A DNA stretch of 64,000 nt from Aliigemmobacter aestuarii. Its GTDB lineage: Bacteria > Pseudomonadota > Alphaproteobacteria > Rhodobacterales > Rhodobacteraceae. Positions 52,544 to 61,224 of the stretch are shown here, piece by piece (position 1 is the first letter of the stretch; every line of letters begins with the position of its first letter). The stretch spans positions 186,001 through 250,000 of the forward strand of contig NZ_SSND01000001.1 of assembly GCF_004799285.1 (NCBI RefSeq). Reading direction: 5' to 3'. The notes beneath the pieces were generated by a model. The model was not told the origin of the DNA. It saw only the letters and a list, made by a program, of their open reading frames with translations, and did no database searches. The position numbers and the translations under genes were made by a program.

Positions 52544-53320
52544 ATGCAAGACTATCTCAAGGCCGCTGTTGCCGAAATCGCCTTCCCCGGTGGGGTTCAG
52601 GTCAACCTTGCGCATCTTGTCCGCGAAATGGAACGCGCAACCGTCCGTTGCCGCAGGACCAGCGACGCCGTTGTCTGGGAATGCGAGGACCTCGCCTTCA
52701 TCGACGTGAACGGCACCCGTATCCTGCTGGCCGCGATCGAACCCGACGACCGTTTCGAATTGCAGCGCCTGTTCCTGTCGGTCGGTCCCGCCCCCGATGC
52801 CACACGCTCCACCCCGCTGTCGCGCCGCCATACCGCGCTGGCGCGCCTGCTGGTGGAACGGCTCCGGCAGCGGATCAGCGGCATCGCGATCACCTGGTAC
52901 CACCTGCGCGGCGTGATCGACGCCGAGGTGATCGAGGATCTGGCCGATGGCCGCACCGCCTCGCCCAGCCTGCCCTGCGACCTGATGCAGCGGAACGCAG
53001 GCGTCATCCAGGCCACGAGGATGGCGACATCCGACGAACAGGACATCAGTGCCCGGATGTCGCGGGCGCGGTCGGCGATCTATGCCGATGAAGGCGACGC
53101 GAAGGCCGAACCCTCGCTTGCGATCCGGCTGGCCACGCATCTGATGAACGGCGCGCTTGCGGTCGCGGCCTTTCCCGTGGGCGGTGCGCTGGTCGTCCAT
53201 TCGGCCCTTCGCGGCAAGGTCGACACGCGGCTGACGGCCCGCGCGATGGGACTTGTCGGCGCGCTCAGCGTCGCGGGCCAGACAGGCCTGCTGGAAGCCG
53301 GCCTGTCGCGCCTGATCTGA
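52544..53320 (+). CDS. Unknown protein with paralogous C-terminal membrane-like domain (copy B)
   Basis: This 258-residue protein has no family that I recognise. The N-terminal half looks globular ('FPGGVQVNLAHLVREMERATVRCRRTSDAVVWECEDLAFIDVNGTRILLAAIE...'). The C-terminal 90 residues ('RSAIYADEGDAKAEPSLAIRLATHLMNGALAVAAFPVGGALVVHSALRGKVDTRLTARAMGLVGALSVAGQTGLLE') match copy A in length, hydrophobic pattern and residues such as A-x-N/G-x-A-L-x-V-x-A-x-P-V-G and V-H-S-A-x-R-G. AGAAGGAGG precedes it. Tandem placement 84 bp after copy A implies duplication of the domain. Confidence 0.75.
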   Translation: MQDYLKAAVAEIAFPGGVQVNLAHLVREMERATVRCRRTSDAVVWECEDLAFIDVNGTRILLAAIEPDDRFELQRLFLSVGPAPDATRSTPLSRRHTALARLLVERLRQRISGIAITWYHLRGVIDAEVIEDLADGRTASPSLPCDLMQRNAGVIQATRMATSDEQDISARMSRARSAIYADEGDAKAEPSLAIRLATHLMNGALAVAAFPVGGALVVHSALRGKVDTRLTARAMGLVGALSVAGQTGLLEAGLSRLI

Positions 53321-53339
53321 TCCATGACCCCGCGGCGGA

Positions 53340-54131
53340 TCACAGCCCCGCCGCGACCAGACCTGCCCGTTCTTCCTCGGTCAGTGCCTCGAGCCGCACC
53401 ACATAAGTGTGGATCGTGAACACCACCGCCCGCGTTTGCGGCAGACGGATCAGGCACTGGCGTTCGCTGCGCATGAACCGCCGCTCTTCCGCCTTCGGCC
53501 GGGGGCGCCGGTCGGTCTCGCCGCGCGGCTGATGCAGCGTCGGATCGGCATAGGTCAGGGCATTCATCCGCCACAGCGGCTGTTCCGACCGGATCGCATC
53601 GAAAAGGCGCTGCACGCGCCGCGCCACATCCCCGGAATAATGCTCCACCGGAATATGGATCGCGACCAGCGGGCGCCCCACCTTTTCCGACAGCATCCAG
53701 CTTGCCGGAAAGCACAGCACCGCCCCGGTCAGGACATGTTCCTCGCCCTCGTGCTGCAGGATGCAAAGGTCCTCCTGCACCAGACGCCCGGCGGTCGCCA
53801 GCGGATCATCCCGGTCAAGCGGGACGGTGACGCCATCGGGCCGGATCACATGATCCTGCGCCACGACGAACCCCGGCTGCCGCCGGCACCAGTCAAGGAT
53901 CATCTCCAGCAGCTCCAGGGCCGCAGGCCGCGCCTGATCCATCAGCGCATGGACCGCGTCGCGCCGGTCCGTCAGCAGCCGGTCGCGTTCGGCCATCTGC
54001 CCCGCATAGGCATCGTCAACGCGCAGCCAGTCGTCGCCTTCCACCGGCAGTATGCCCGGCAGGCGTGCGGTGCGCGGGTCCATCCAGGCGGCGTGGGGCA
54101 GTCGGGATTGCAGGATCGGTTCGGTCATCAT
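53340..54131 (-). CDS. DUF3445 family protein (haem-dependent oxidative N-demethylase-like)
   Basis: This 263-residue protein of the DUF3445 family includes a haem-dependent dimethylamine monooxygenase/N-demethylase subunit in some bacteria. It shows 'LRVDDAYAGQMAERDRLLTDRRDAVHALM', 'QEDLCILQHEGEEHVLTGAVLCFPASWMLSEKVGRPLVAIHIPVEHYSGDVARRVQRLFDAI', 'LWRMNALTYADPTLHQPR' and 'SERQCLIRLPQTRAVVFTIHTYVV'. His in 'IPVEHY' is a haem-ligand candidate. Convergent with the unknown gene pair and divergent from dddP. A role in methylated-amine turnover is inferred from family members only. Confidence 0.8.
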   Translation of the reverse strand: MMTEPILQSRLPHAAWMDPRTARLPGILPVEGDDWLRVDDAYAGQMAERDRLLTDRRDAVHALMDQARPAALELLEMILDWCRRQPGFVVAQDHVIRPDGVTVPLDRDDPLATAGRLVQEDLCILQHEGEEHVLTGAVLCFPASWMLSEKVGRPLVAIHIPVEHYSGDVARRVQRLFDAIRSEQPLWRMNALTYADPTLHQPRGETDRRPRPKAEERRFMRSERQCLIRLPQTRAVVFTIHTYVVRLEALTEEERAGLVAAGL

Positions 54132-54299
54132 GGGCCGACCCTAGCGCCGGACCCCCGGCAAGGAAAAGGGCAAATCGCCCCGCCGTCTGTCCGCCCGATC
54201 CGCGCGCAAGGTCGCGATTTGCGGCATCGGCTGTCGCTGACGGGCCAGCATCGCGGCGGCGAAGGCGGGACGCTTCGCCCATGCCAGGGGGAGGACCGC

Positions 54300-55640
54300 A
54301 TGACTTACGCCGACACGCGCCGCAAGATCGACCCCAGCCGGGGCGACCGCCTCGGCGACGGAACGCCGAACGACAACGACCGGGTCGAGATCGGCCCGAC
54401 GCAGCTGGCCTTCCGCGAATGGGAGGCCGCAGGCCTTGCCCTGCCCGATCTGGCGCGGATGCGCGAATACCGCTGGCGGCGGCTTGTCCAGTCGCTGGTG
54501 GACCGCGACTATGGCGCCATCCTGATGTTCGACCCCCTGAACATCCGTTATGCGACCGACACCACCAACATGCAGCTGTGGAACAGCCACAACCCCTTCC
54601 GCGCCTGCATGGTCTGCGCCGACGGGCACATGGTGATGTGGGAATACAAGAATTCGCCCTTCCTCGTCACCTTCAACCCGCTGGTAAAGGAACTGCGCAC
54701 CGGCGCCTCGTTCTTCTACAACGTCTGCGGCGACAACACCGCCACCGATGCCCGCGCCTTCGCCGCGCAGGTGGCCGAGGTGATGGCCGCCCATGCCGGC
54801 GCAAACCGCCGCATCGCGGTGGACAAGATCATGATCCACGGCCTGCGTGCGCTGGAACGGGCCGGCTTCGAGGTGATGGAGGGCGAAGAGCTGACCGAAC
54901 GCACCCGCGCCATCAAGGGCCCGGACGAGATCCTCGCCATGCGCTGCGCCCATCTGGCCTGCGAAAGCGCCATCGCCGAGATGGAGGCTTTCACCCGCGA
55001 GAACGTTCCCAAGGGCGGGATCAGCGAGGATGACATCTGGGCGGAACTGCACAAGGGCAACATCCGGCGCGGCGGGGAATGGATCGAAACCCGCCTGCTC
55101 GCTTCCGGCCCGCGGACCAATCCATGGTTTCAGGAATGCGGCCCGCGCATCGTGCAGCCGAACGAGATCGTGGCCTTCGATACCGACCTGATCGGATGCT
55201 ACGGGATCTGCATCGACATCAGCCGCACATGGTGGGTGGGCGATCAGCGCCCCACCAACGCGATGATCTCGGCGATGAATCACGGACTGGACCATATCCG
55301 CGATCATCAGGCCCGCCTGAAGCCCGGCGTCACGATCCGCGAACTGACCTTCGGCGGGCACCAGCTGGACGACCAGTACTGGAAACAGAAATATTCCTGC
55401 AAGATGCATGGCGTGGGGCTTTGCGACGAATGGCCATTCGTGCCCTACCCCGACAGCTGGGCCGAAGGCGCGTTCGATGTGGCGCTCGAACCCGGCATGG
55501 TCCTGTGTGTGGAGGCATTGGTCAGCCCCGAGGGTGGCGATTTCTCGATCAAGCTGGAAGATCAGGTGCTGATTACCGAAACCGGCTGCCAGAACCTGAC
55601 GAAATACCCCTTCGATCCGCGCCTGACCGGCGCCGCCTGA
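54300..55640 (+). CDS. dddP: Dimethylsulfoniopropionate lyase DddP
   Basis: This 446-residue M24 (creatinase-fold) metalloenzyme cleaves DMSP to dimethyl sulfide and acrylate rather than peptides. The length equals that of the characterised roseobacter DddP. The metal ligands fall one residue away from that enzyme's numbering: Asp294 and Asp296 ('VAFDTDLIG'), Asp306 ('CIDIS'), His370 ('MHGVGLCDEWP'), Glu405 ('VEALV') and Glu420 ('KLEDQV'). N-terminal 'RKIDPSRGDRLGDGTPNDNDRVEIGPTQLAF' is also DddP-like. AGGGGGAGGACC precedes the start. It is single, divergent from the DUF3445 gene, with a small lipoprotein gene 8 bp downstream. Confidence 0.95.
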   Translation: MTYADTRRKIDPSRGDRLGDGTPNDNDRVEIGPTQLAFREWEAAGLALPDLARMREYRWRRLVQSLVDRDYGAILMFDPLNIRYATDTTNMQLWNSHNPFRACMVCADGHMVMWEYKNSPFLVTFNPLVKELRTGASFFYNVCGDNTATDARAFAAQVAEVMAAHAGANRRIAVDKIMIHGLRALERAGFEVMEGEELTERTRAIKGPDEILAMRCAHLACESAIAEMEAFTRENVPKGGISEDDIWAELHKGNIRRGGEWIETRLLASGPRTNPWFQECGPRIVQPNEIVAFDTDLIGCYGICIDISRTWWVGDQRPTNAMISAMNHGLDHIRDHQARLKPGVTIRELTFGGHQLDDQYWKQKYSCKMHGVGLCDEWPFVPYPDSWAEGAFDVALEPGMVLCVEALVSPEGGDFSIKLEDQVLITETGCQNLTKYPFDPRLTGAA

Positions 55641-55648
55641 GGACGCCG

Positions 55649-55900
55649 ATGCACCACCTGCCCGCCCTTGCCGCGCTGATCCTCTCTGCCGCCTGCACCC
55701 CGGCCCCGGCGCCCGAACCGGCGCCCGAACCGGCGCCCGGAGCTTTGCTGTCAGGGGCGAACCCGGCCTCGGTCTTTTGCGAAGAACAGGGCGGAACGCT
55801 GGACATCCGGGACGAACCCGGCGGGCAAGTCGGCTACTGCACCCTGCCCGATGGCCGTGTGGTCGAGGAATGGACGCTGTGGCGCGAGGCCAACCCCTGA
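55649..55900 (+). CDS. Small DUF333-domain lipoprotein
   Basis: This 83-residue protein has a lipoprotein-like signal ('LPALAALILSAACTP'), tandem 'APEP' repeats (about residues 18-30), and a DUF333 domain ('NPASVFCEEQGGTLDIRDEPGGQVGYCTLPDGRVVEEWTLWRE') with two Cys that may pair. Such domains occur in small periplasmic proteins and protease-inhibitor-like proteins; function unknown. It starts 8 bp after dddP, so it may be cotranscribed, though a link to DMSP metabolism is doubtful. Confidence 0.8.
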   Translation: MHHLPALAALILSAACTPAPAPEPAPEPAPGALLSGANPASVFCEEQGGTLDIRDEPGGQVGYCTLPDGRVVEEWTLWREANP

Positions 55901-55910
55901 CGCCACGCTG

Positions 55911-56255
55911 TCAGTTCAGGTCGGTGTAACGGCCGATCCGGACCGCGCCCGATGGGCCAGTGAACCGCAGATCCAGCCCGTTTTCCGACCGGTCCACGAC
56001 ATGGCAATCCCAGTCGGTTTCGGGTGGCCACAGCAGGCAGCATTGCCCTGCCTCGACCCGCCACAGCCCCGCTGCGGATTGCCCGGTCCACATCAGCGTG
56101 CGCCCGTCGGCCAGGAAATCCTGAACGCGTCCATCGGGATACTGCACCGCCCGTGACCGAAGCGCCGTCTCGATCCCTGGTCCGTCCAGCCGTTCCCAGC
56201 CCCCGGCCCCTGCCGCCAGCGGAAAAAGCGCCAGCAGCCAAACCAATCGTCGCAC
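55911..56255 (-). CDS. Small exported protein of unknown function
   Basis: This 114-residue protein starts at GTG with GAGGCGGGC upstream. A signal peptide ('RRLVWLLALFPLAAGAGG') is followed by 'WERLDGPGIETALRSRAVQYPDGRVQDFLADGRTLMWTGQSAAGLWRVEAGQCCLLWPPETDWDCHVVDR'. It contains three Cys, two of them adjacent. I do not recognise the family, though small proteins of this pattern (dinucleotide-poor, Trp-rich, one domain) recur in Rhodobacterales. It is convergent with the DUF333 lipoprotein and divergent from purB. Confidence 0.65.
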   Translation of the reverse strand: MRRLVWLLALFPLAAGAGGWERLDGPGIETALRSRAVQYPDGRVQDFLADGRTLMWTGQSAAGLWRVEAGQCCLLWPPETDWDCHVVDRSENGLDLRFTGPSGAVRIGRYTDLN

Positions 56256-56333
56256 GCCCGCCTCACCGGCTTGTGTCCTGATGCGACGCAGTCTAAGGGG
56301 GGCGCGCCTGTCCTGCAACCGAAAGGCCCGCCC

Positions 56334-57638
56334 ATGATCCCGCGCTATTCCCGCCCCGAGATGGTGGCCCTCTGGTCCCCCGAAACCAAGTTCCGCATCT
56401 GGTACGAGATCGAGGCGCATGCCTGCGATGCGCAGGCCGCGCTTGGCGTGATCCCCAAGGCCAATGCCGAAGCCGTCTGGCGCGCGAAGGACGTGACCTT
56501 CGACGTCGCGCGGATCGACGAGATCGAGGCGGTGACCAAACACGACGTGATCGCCTTCCTGACCCATCTGGCCGAACACATCGGCGCCGAGGACGCGCGC
56601 TTCGTGCATCAGGGCATGACCTCGTCCGACGTGCTGGACACCACGCTGAACATCCAGCTTGTCCGCGCAGCCGACATCCTTCTGGCCGGGATGGACCGGG
56701 TCCTGGCGGCGCTGAAGACCCGCGCCTTCGAACACAAGGATACGGTGCGCATCGGGCGCAGCCACGGCATCCACGCCGAACCCACCACGATGGGCCTGAC
56801 CTTCGCACGCTTCTACGCCGAGATGGACCGCGGCCGCAAACGCCTTGCCGCCGCGCGTGACGAGGTGCGCACCGGCGCGATTTCCGGCGCGGTCGGCACC
56901 TTTGCCAACATCGACCCCGCGGTCGAGGAACATGTCTGCAAGATGCTGGGCCTGTTGCCCGAACCGATCAGCACGCAGGTCATTCCGCGCGACCGGCACG
57001 CGATGTTCTTCGCCACCCTTGGCGTCATCGCCAGCTCGATCGAGAACATCGCGATCGAGATCCGCCACATGCAGCGCACCGAGGTGCTGGAGGCCGAGGA
57101 ATACTTCAGCCCCGGGCAGAAGGGCTCCAGCGCGATGCCGCACAAGCGCAATCCCGTGCTGACCGAAAACCTCACGGGCCTTGCCCGCCTTGTCCGCATG
57201 GCGGTGATCCCCGCGATGGAGAATGTGGCGCTCTGGCATGAACGCGACATCAGCCATTCCTCGGTCGAACGCGCGATCGGCCCGGATGCGACGATCACGC
57301 TGGATTTCGCGCTGCACCGTCTGGCGGGGGTGATCGAGAAACTGGTCGTCTACCCCGACAACATGCTGAAGAACATGAACAAGTTCCGCGGCCTCGTGAT
57401 GAGCCAGCGGGTGCTTCTGGCGCTGACCCAGGCCGGTGTGAGCCGCGAGGACGCCTATCGCCTTGTGCAGCGGAACGCGATGAAGGTCTGGGAACAGGGC
57501 GCGGATTTCAAGACCGAGCTTCTGGCCGACCCGGATGTGACGGCGGCCCTGTCCCCGGCCGAGATCGAGGAAAAATTCGACCTTGGGTATCATACCAAGC
57601 ATGTCGATACGATCTTCCGCCGCGTCTTCGGGGCCTGA
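56334..57638 (+). CDS. purB: Adenylosuccinate lyase
   Basis: This 434-residue fumarase/aspartase-superfamily lyase acts twice in purine synthesis (SAICAR to AICAR, adenylosuccinate to AMP). It shows 'HQGMTSSDVLDTTLNIQL' near residue 96, 'GRSHGIHAEPTTMGLTFARFYAEMDRG' with the catalytic His, and the superfamily signature 'GSSAMPHKRNPVLTENLTGLARL' near residue 264. The start 'MIPRYSRPEMVALWSPETKFRIWYEIEAHACDAQ' is standard. It is a single gene followed by a small secreted protein. Confidence 0.96.
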   Translation: MIPRYSRPEMVALWSPETKFRIWYEIEAHACDAQAALGVIPKANAEAVWRAKDVTFDVARIDEIEAVTKHDVIAFLTHLAEHIGAEDARFVHQGMTSSDVLDTTLNIQLVRAADILLAGMDRVLAALKTRAFEHKDTVRIGRSHGIHAEPTTMGLTFARFYAEMDRGRKRLAAARDEVRTGAISGAVGTFANIDPAVEEHVCKMLGLLPEPISTQVIPRDRHAMFFATLGVIASSIENIAIEIRHMQRTEVLEAEEYFSPGQKGSSAMPHKRNPVLTENLTGLARLVRMAVIPAMENVALWHERDISHSSVERAIGPDATITLDFALHRLAGVIEKLVVYPDNMLKNMNKFRGLVMSQRVLLALTQAGVSREDAYRLVQRNAMKVWEQGADFKTELLADPDVTAALSPAEIEEKFDLGYHTKHVDTIFRRVFGA

Positions 57639-57760
57639 AACGGGCGCCATCACGCCTCCGTGATGGTTTTTCCGGGCATTTCGGGCTGACTTGCGGGTGA
57701 TTCGTGCTAGCCTTTCCGGATGAGGCGATCGTGACGCCTCGTCCAACAGAGGAGACCTGC

Positions 57761-57919
57761 ATGAAGACCAAGGCCATCCTTGCCGCGCTTGCCCTCGTGA
57801 TCGCCCCCGTGTCCGGTGTTGCCGCCGGCTGCTCGGGCCATCAGGAAGCCTCCATGTCCTGTGCCGAAGGCTCGGTCTGGAACCCCGAAACCAAGGCCTG
57901 CGAACGGACGACAAGCTGA
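57761..57919 (+). CDS. Small secreted Cys-containing protein after purB
   Basis: This 52-residue protein has a signal peptide ('MKTKAILAALALVIAPVSGVAAG') and a mature part of about 29 residues with three Cys ('CSGHQEASMSCAEGSVWNPETKACERTTS'), resembling a minimal chitin-binding (peritrophin-like) 'C-x-x-G-x-x-W-x-x-x-x-x-x-C' pattern. AGAGGAGACC precedes it. Similar tiny genes often follow purB in Rhodobacterales. Function unknown. Confidence 0.75.
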   Translation: MKTKAILAALALVIAPVSGVAAGCSGHQEASMSCAEGSVWNPETKACERTTS

Positions 57920-57985
57920 CGCTAAAGCCCCGTTAACCCGAACCGCCGATCCTGCCTTCCGTGACAGCGGGAATCGGAGGATCGG

Positions 57986-59068
57986 GTGCAGAACGGGATT
58001 TCCCGGCTTGGTGCCGAACGACAAGGTGCGACGACGGCGACTGGCGGGGGGCGGATCGTTCCCCGCAATCTTCCCCCGGCGGAAAAGGCGGCGGTGATTG
58101 TCCGCCTGCTGCTGGCCGAAGGATCATCCCTTCCCCTTTCTGCCCTGCCCGAACACATGCAGGCCGCGCTGACCGAACAGATCGGGCGGATGCGGCTGGT
58201 CGATCGCGTGACGCTTGGCGCCGTGGTCGAGGAATTCGTGAACGAACTGGAACAGGTGGGCCTGTCCTTCCCCGGCGGGATCGAGGGCGCGATCTCGATG
58301 ATGGACGGCCACATCAGCACCACCGCCGCGAACCGCCTGCGCCGTCTGGCCGGGGTGGCCGCGCGATCGGATCCGTGGGACCGGATCGTCCAGATGCCGC
58401 CCGAACGCCTGCTGCCGGTTCTGGCCGAGGAAAGCGTGGAGGTCGGGGCGGTCATCCTGTCCAGGCTTCCCGCCGCGAGGTCGGCCGACCTGCTGGCCCG
58501 CGTGCCGCCCGACCGGGCGCGCAGCCTTGCGCTGGCCATGTCGCTGACCGGCAATGTCGCCCCCGACACCGTCGCGCGGATCGGGCAGGCCTTGCTTACG
58601 CAGCTTGACAACCAGCCCGACCGCGCCTTCGAGGCCGGACCCGTCGAACGGGTGGGGGCAATCCTGAACGTCTCGGCCGCCGCCACCCGGGACGAGGTGC
58701 TGCGCGGTCTGGCCGACTCCGATCAGGCCTTCGCCGAACAGGTGCGCCGCGCGATCTTCACCTTCGTCCACATCCCCGCCCGTCTTTCGCCCCGCGACGT
58801 GCCCAAGGTGCTGCGGCAGGTGGATCAGGCGGTGCTGGTCACGGCCCTCGCCGCGGCCATGCCCGATGCTGAAGGCGCAGCGGCGGTCGATTTCCTTCTG
58901 GCCAACATGTCGCAACGCATGGCCCAGACCCTGCGCGAGGAAATGGCCGAACGCGGCAAGGTGAAGCAGAAGGACGGCGAAGAGGCGATGAATGCGGTGA
59001 TCGCCGGCATCCGAACGCTTGAAACGTCGGGGGAACTGGCGCTGATCGCCCCCGATGACGAGGGGTAG
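57986..59068 (+). CDS. fliG: FliG-like flagellar motor switch protein
   Basis: This 360-residue protein with FliG-type helical repeats starts at GTG (CGGAGGATCGG upstream). It shows 'LPPAEKAAVIVRLLLAEGSSLPLSALPEHMQAALTEQIGRMRLVDRVTLGAVVEEFVNEL' (N-terminal/middle domain), and a C-terminal motor domain with charged residues 'VHIPARLSPRDVPKVLRQVDQAVLVTALAAAMPDAEGAAAVDFLLANMSQRMAQTLREEMAERGKVKQKDGEEAMNAVIAGIRTLETSGEL'. FliG couples the C-ring to the stator. It stands alone, outside any flagellar cluster in this window, so it may serve flagella encoded elsewhere. Confidence 0.82.
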   Translation: MQNGISRLGAERQGATTATGGGRIVPRNLPPAEKAAVIVRLLLAEGSSLPLSALPEHMQAALTEQIGRMRLVDRVTLGAVVEEFVNELEQVGLSFPGGIEGAISMMDGHISTTAANRLRRLAGVAARSDPWDRIVQMPPERLLPVLAEESVEVGAVILSRLPAARSADLLARVPPDRARSLALAMSLTGNVAPDTVARIGQALLTQLDNQPDRAFEAGPVERVGAILNVSAAATRDEVLRGLADSDQAFAEQVRRAIFTFVHIPARLSPRDVPKVLRQVDQAVLVTALAAAMPDAEGAAAVDFLLANMSQRMAQTLREEMAERGKVKQKDGEEAMNAVIAGIRTLETSGELALIAPDDEG

Positions 59069-59376
59069 AGACCGCCGCGCTGAAGGCCCCCAATCCGTCA
59101 CGCGCGGCTTGGGATGGCCACCGGCTTCGCCCTGCTTGGATGGTCGGACCTTGACAATGGTCCGCTACAAGGCCCGCTTCCTGTGCTGCATCCCGGAACC
59201 GCGGCTACGGGGCGCCCGCCGCAGCGGCACGCCGGCCCCTAAGCAGACCTTGGCGCGCGAACCGGCCACGCCGGCAAGGGCGGGCCAAGGCTCCGGCGCC
59301 GTGCACGGCCGCCCTGCCCGGTTCCCGGCGCTTTCCCCATTTCCCCGGCCGAACGGCTGCGATAGGGTCCGCAGCC
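59069..59376. other. Intergenic region between fliG and the EamA gene
   Basis: About 308 bp with no convincing gene, terminator or operator. A TTGACA at 59151-59156 points rightward, but no good -10 follows at the right spacing. Confidence 0.4.
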
Positions 59377-60297
59377 ATGACGATGCCCAGCCCCGCCCTT
59401 TCCGCCCCCCTGCCCGCCAATGGCCGCGGCATCCTGCTGCTGATCGCGGCGGTTGCGATCTTCACCGCGATGGATGCGCTGGCCAAGGTGCTAATCACCT
59501 CGGGCTATCCGGTCCTTCAGGTGGTCTGGGCACGCTATACCGGGCAGACGGTGATCGTGGCGCTGGCGCTGCTGCCACGGCTGACGGTCCTGCTGCGCAC
59601 CCGGTATCCGAAACTTCAGGCGCTGCGGTCGGTGTTCCAGTTCGGGGCGACGGCGCTGTTTTTCGCCTCGCTTGGCCATATCGGCCTGGCCGAGGCGACG
59701 GCCCTGACCGACATCAACCCGATCCTCATCACACTGGGCGCGGCGATCTTCCTGGGCGAAAGGCTGGGGCCGCGCCGGATCTTCGGCGTGGTGCTGGCGA
59801 TGATCGGCGCGTTGATCGTGATCCGACCGGGCTTTGGCGTCTTCACCCCGGCGGCGCTTCTGCCCCTCGGCTGTGCCGTATGCTACGCGGGCTATGCCAT
59901 CGCGACACGCTGGGTCGGGCGCGATGAAAGCCCCTGGACCTCGCTGATCTACGCGGCCCTTCTGGGCACGGTCGTCACTTCGGCCGTGCTGCCCTTCGTC
60001 TGGCAGGCCCCGGCAGGTGCGGGCGATCTTGCCCTGTTTCTGGTGATCGGGCTGCTTGGCGCGGCGGCACAGTATTTCCTGATCCACGCCTTCACCGTCG
60101 CGGAAGCTTCGGCCATTGCGCCCTTTGGCTATGTCGGGCTGATCTTCGCCACTTTCTGGGGGATCGTGTTGTTCGGGGAATACCCGGATGGCTGGACCAT
60201 CGTCGGGGCGCTTGTGATCGTGGCGGCCGGTGTCTATGTCTGGCACCGAGAGACCATGGCCCACAGGCAGGCACGCCTGTCGCAAGACCGAAAATGA
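59377..60297 (+). CDS. EamA-family (DMT superfamily) transporter
   Basis: This 306-residue transporter has ten hydrophobic segments in two EamA repeats ('GILLLIAAVAIFTAMDALAKVLITSGYPVLQVVWARYTGQT...', 'LGERLGPRRIFGVVLAMIGALIVIRPG', 'FATFWGIVLFGEYPDGWTIVGALVIVAAGVYVWHRE'). Substrate unknown. The stop overlaps the acyltransferase start by 4 bp, so the two are translationally coupled. That may hint at a lipid-linked substrate, but it is only inference. It shares its N-terminal pattern with the EamA protein at 43643-44590. Confidence 0.92.
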   Translation: MTMPSPALSAPLPANGRGILLLIAAVAIFTAMDALAKVLITSGYPVLQVVWARYTGQTVIVALALLPRLTVLLRTRYPKLQALRSVFQFGATALFFASLGHIGLAEATALTDINPILITLGAAIFLGERLGPRRIFGVVLAMIGALIVIRPGFGVFTPAALLPLGCAVCYAGYAIATRWVGRDESPWTSLIYAALLGTVVTSAVLPFVWQAPAGAGDLALFLVIGLLGAAAQYFLIHAFTVAEASAIAPFGYVGLIFATFWGIVLFGEYPDGWTIVGALVIVAAGVYVWHRETMAHRQARLSQDRK

Positions 60298-61178
60298 CCA
60301 AGGACACCCCCGCCTTCCGGCTGGATCACTGGATGCAGGACCGCCTCTTGCGGGCCCTGATCTGGCTGCTTCTGCGCCTGCCCTACCAATGGCGCGTGCC
60401 GCTTTGCGGGTGGCTGATGGCGCGCATGATCGCCCCCCTGGCCGGATACCGCGACCGCGTGCGGGCAAACCTTGACCGCATCCTGCCCGACCTGCCCGCG
60501 CCCGAAGTGGAACGCCTGTCGCGGGCCGTGCCGGACAATGTCGGCCGCACGATCATCGAGATCTATTCGGGCGCCGAATTCGTGGGCCACGCCACGCGCT
60601 TCGCCCCCACGGGGCCAGGGCTTGCGGCGCTTGACAAGGCCCACATGCAGCGCCGCCCGGTGATCCTCGTGACCGGGCATTTCGGCAATTACGACGCAAG
60701 CCGCGCCGCGCTGATCGCACGCGGTTACCGGATCGGCGCGCTTTACAAGCCGATGAAGAACCGCTTTTTCAACGCCCATTACATCCGCGCCATCAGCCGG
60801 ATCGGCACGCCGCTTTTCCCGCGCGGACGCGAAGGCCTGGCCGACATGGTCCGCCACCTGCGCGCGGGCGGGATGCTGGGGCTGCTGATCGACCAGCACA
60901 TGAACCACGGCGCGCCGCTGACCTTCTTCGGACACGAGGCGATGACCGCGCTTTCCGCCGCCGACCTTGCGCTGAAATACGATGCCATCGTGGTGCCGAC
61001 CTATGCGATCCGGCGTGCAAACGGTCTGGATTTCGACATCGTGGTCGAGGCGCCCATCCCGCACGGCACACCGGAAGAGATGACCCAGGCGCTGAACGAC
61101 AGTCTCGAGGCGGTGGTGCGCAAGCACCCCGATCAGTGGTTCTGGATCCACAACCGCTGGAAACCGGGGCGGGCCTGA
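60294..61178 (+). CDS. LpxL/HtrB-family lipid A acyltransferase
   Basis: This 294-residue membrane-anchored acyltransferase has an N-terminal hydrophobic helix ('LLRALIWLLLRLPYQWRVPLCGWL'), the H(x4)D/E-like catalytic motif 'VTGHFGNYDASRAALIARG' near residue 125, 'ALYKPMKNRFFNAHYIRAISRIGTPLFPRGREGLADMVRHLRAGGMLGLLIDQHMNHGAPLTFFG' and the end 'HPDQWFWIHNRWKPGRA'. It likely adds a secondary acyl chain to lipid A precursors; it could also be an ornithine-lipid type acyltransferase. Coupled to the EamA gene by ATGA overlap. Confidence 0.88.
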   Translation: MTKDTPAFRLDHWMQDRLLRALIWLLLRLPYQWRVPLCGWLMARMIAPLAGYRDRVRANLDRILPDLPAPEVERLSRAVPDNVGRTIIEIYSGAEFVGHATRFAPTGPGLAALDKAHMQRRPVILVTGHFGNYDASRAALIARGYRIGALYKPMKNRFFNAHYIRAISRIGTPLFPRGREGLADMVRHLRAGGMLGLLIDQHMNHGAPLTFFGHEAMTALSAADLALKYDAIVVPTYAIRRANGLDFDIVVEAPIPHGTPEEMTQALNDSLEAVVRKHPDQWFWIHNRWKPGRA

Positions 61179-61224
61179 CCTTCTGCCGCCGTGCCGGACG
61201 GGGCTGGCGCCGCGCCGCCCGGGG

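Noticed and set aside
51449-53200. 583-codon minus-strand frame opposite the unknown gene pair
   Set aside because: The plus-strand genes have good ribosome sites, and their shared domain makes sense only on that strand. The antisense product is Gln/Gly/Arg-rich without domains.
55911-57914. 667-codon minus-strand frame covering purB
   Set aside because: Most of it is antisense to purB, whose identity is certain. Only the last 115 codons, with their own GTG, ribosome site and signal peptide, were kept as a gene.
59055-59927. 290-codon frame across the fliG-EamA gap
   Set aside because: It runs out of frame with the clear EamA coding sequence and is Arg/Gly/Pro-rich. The intergenic portion has no start with a ribosome site.
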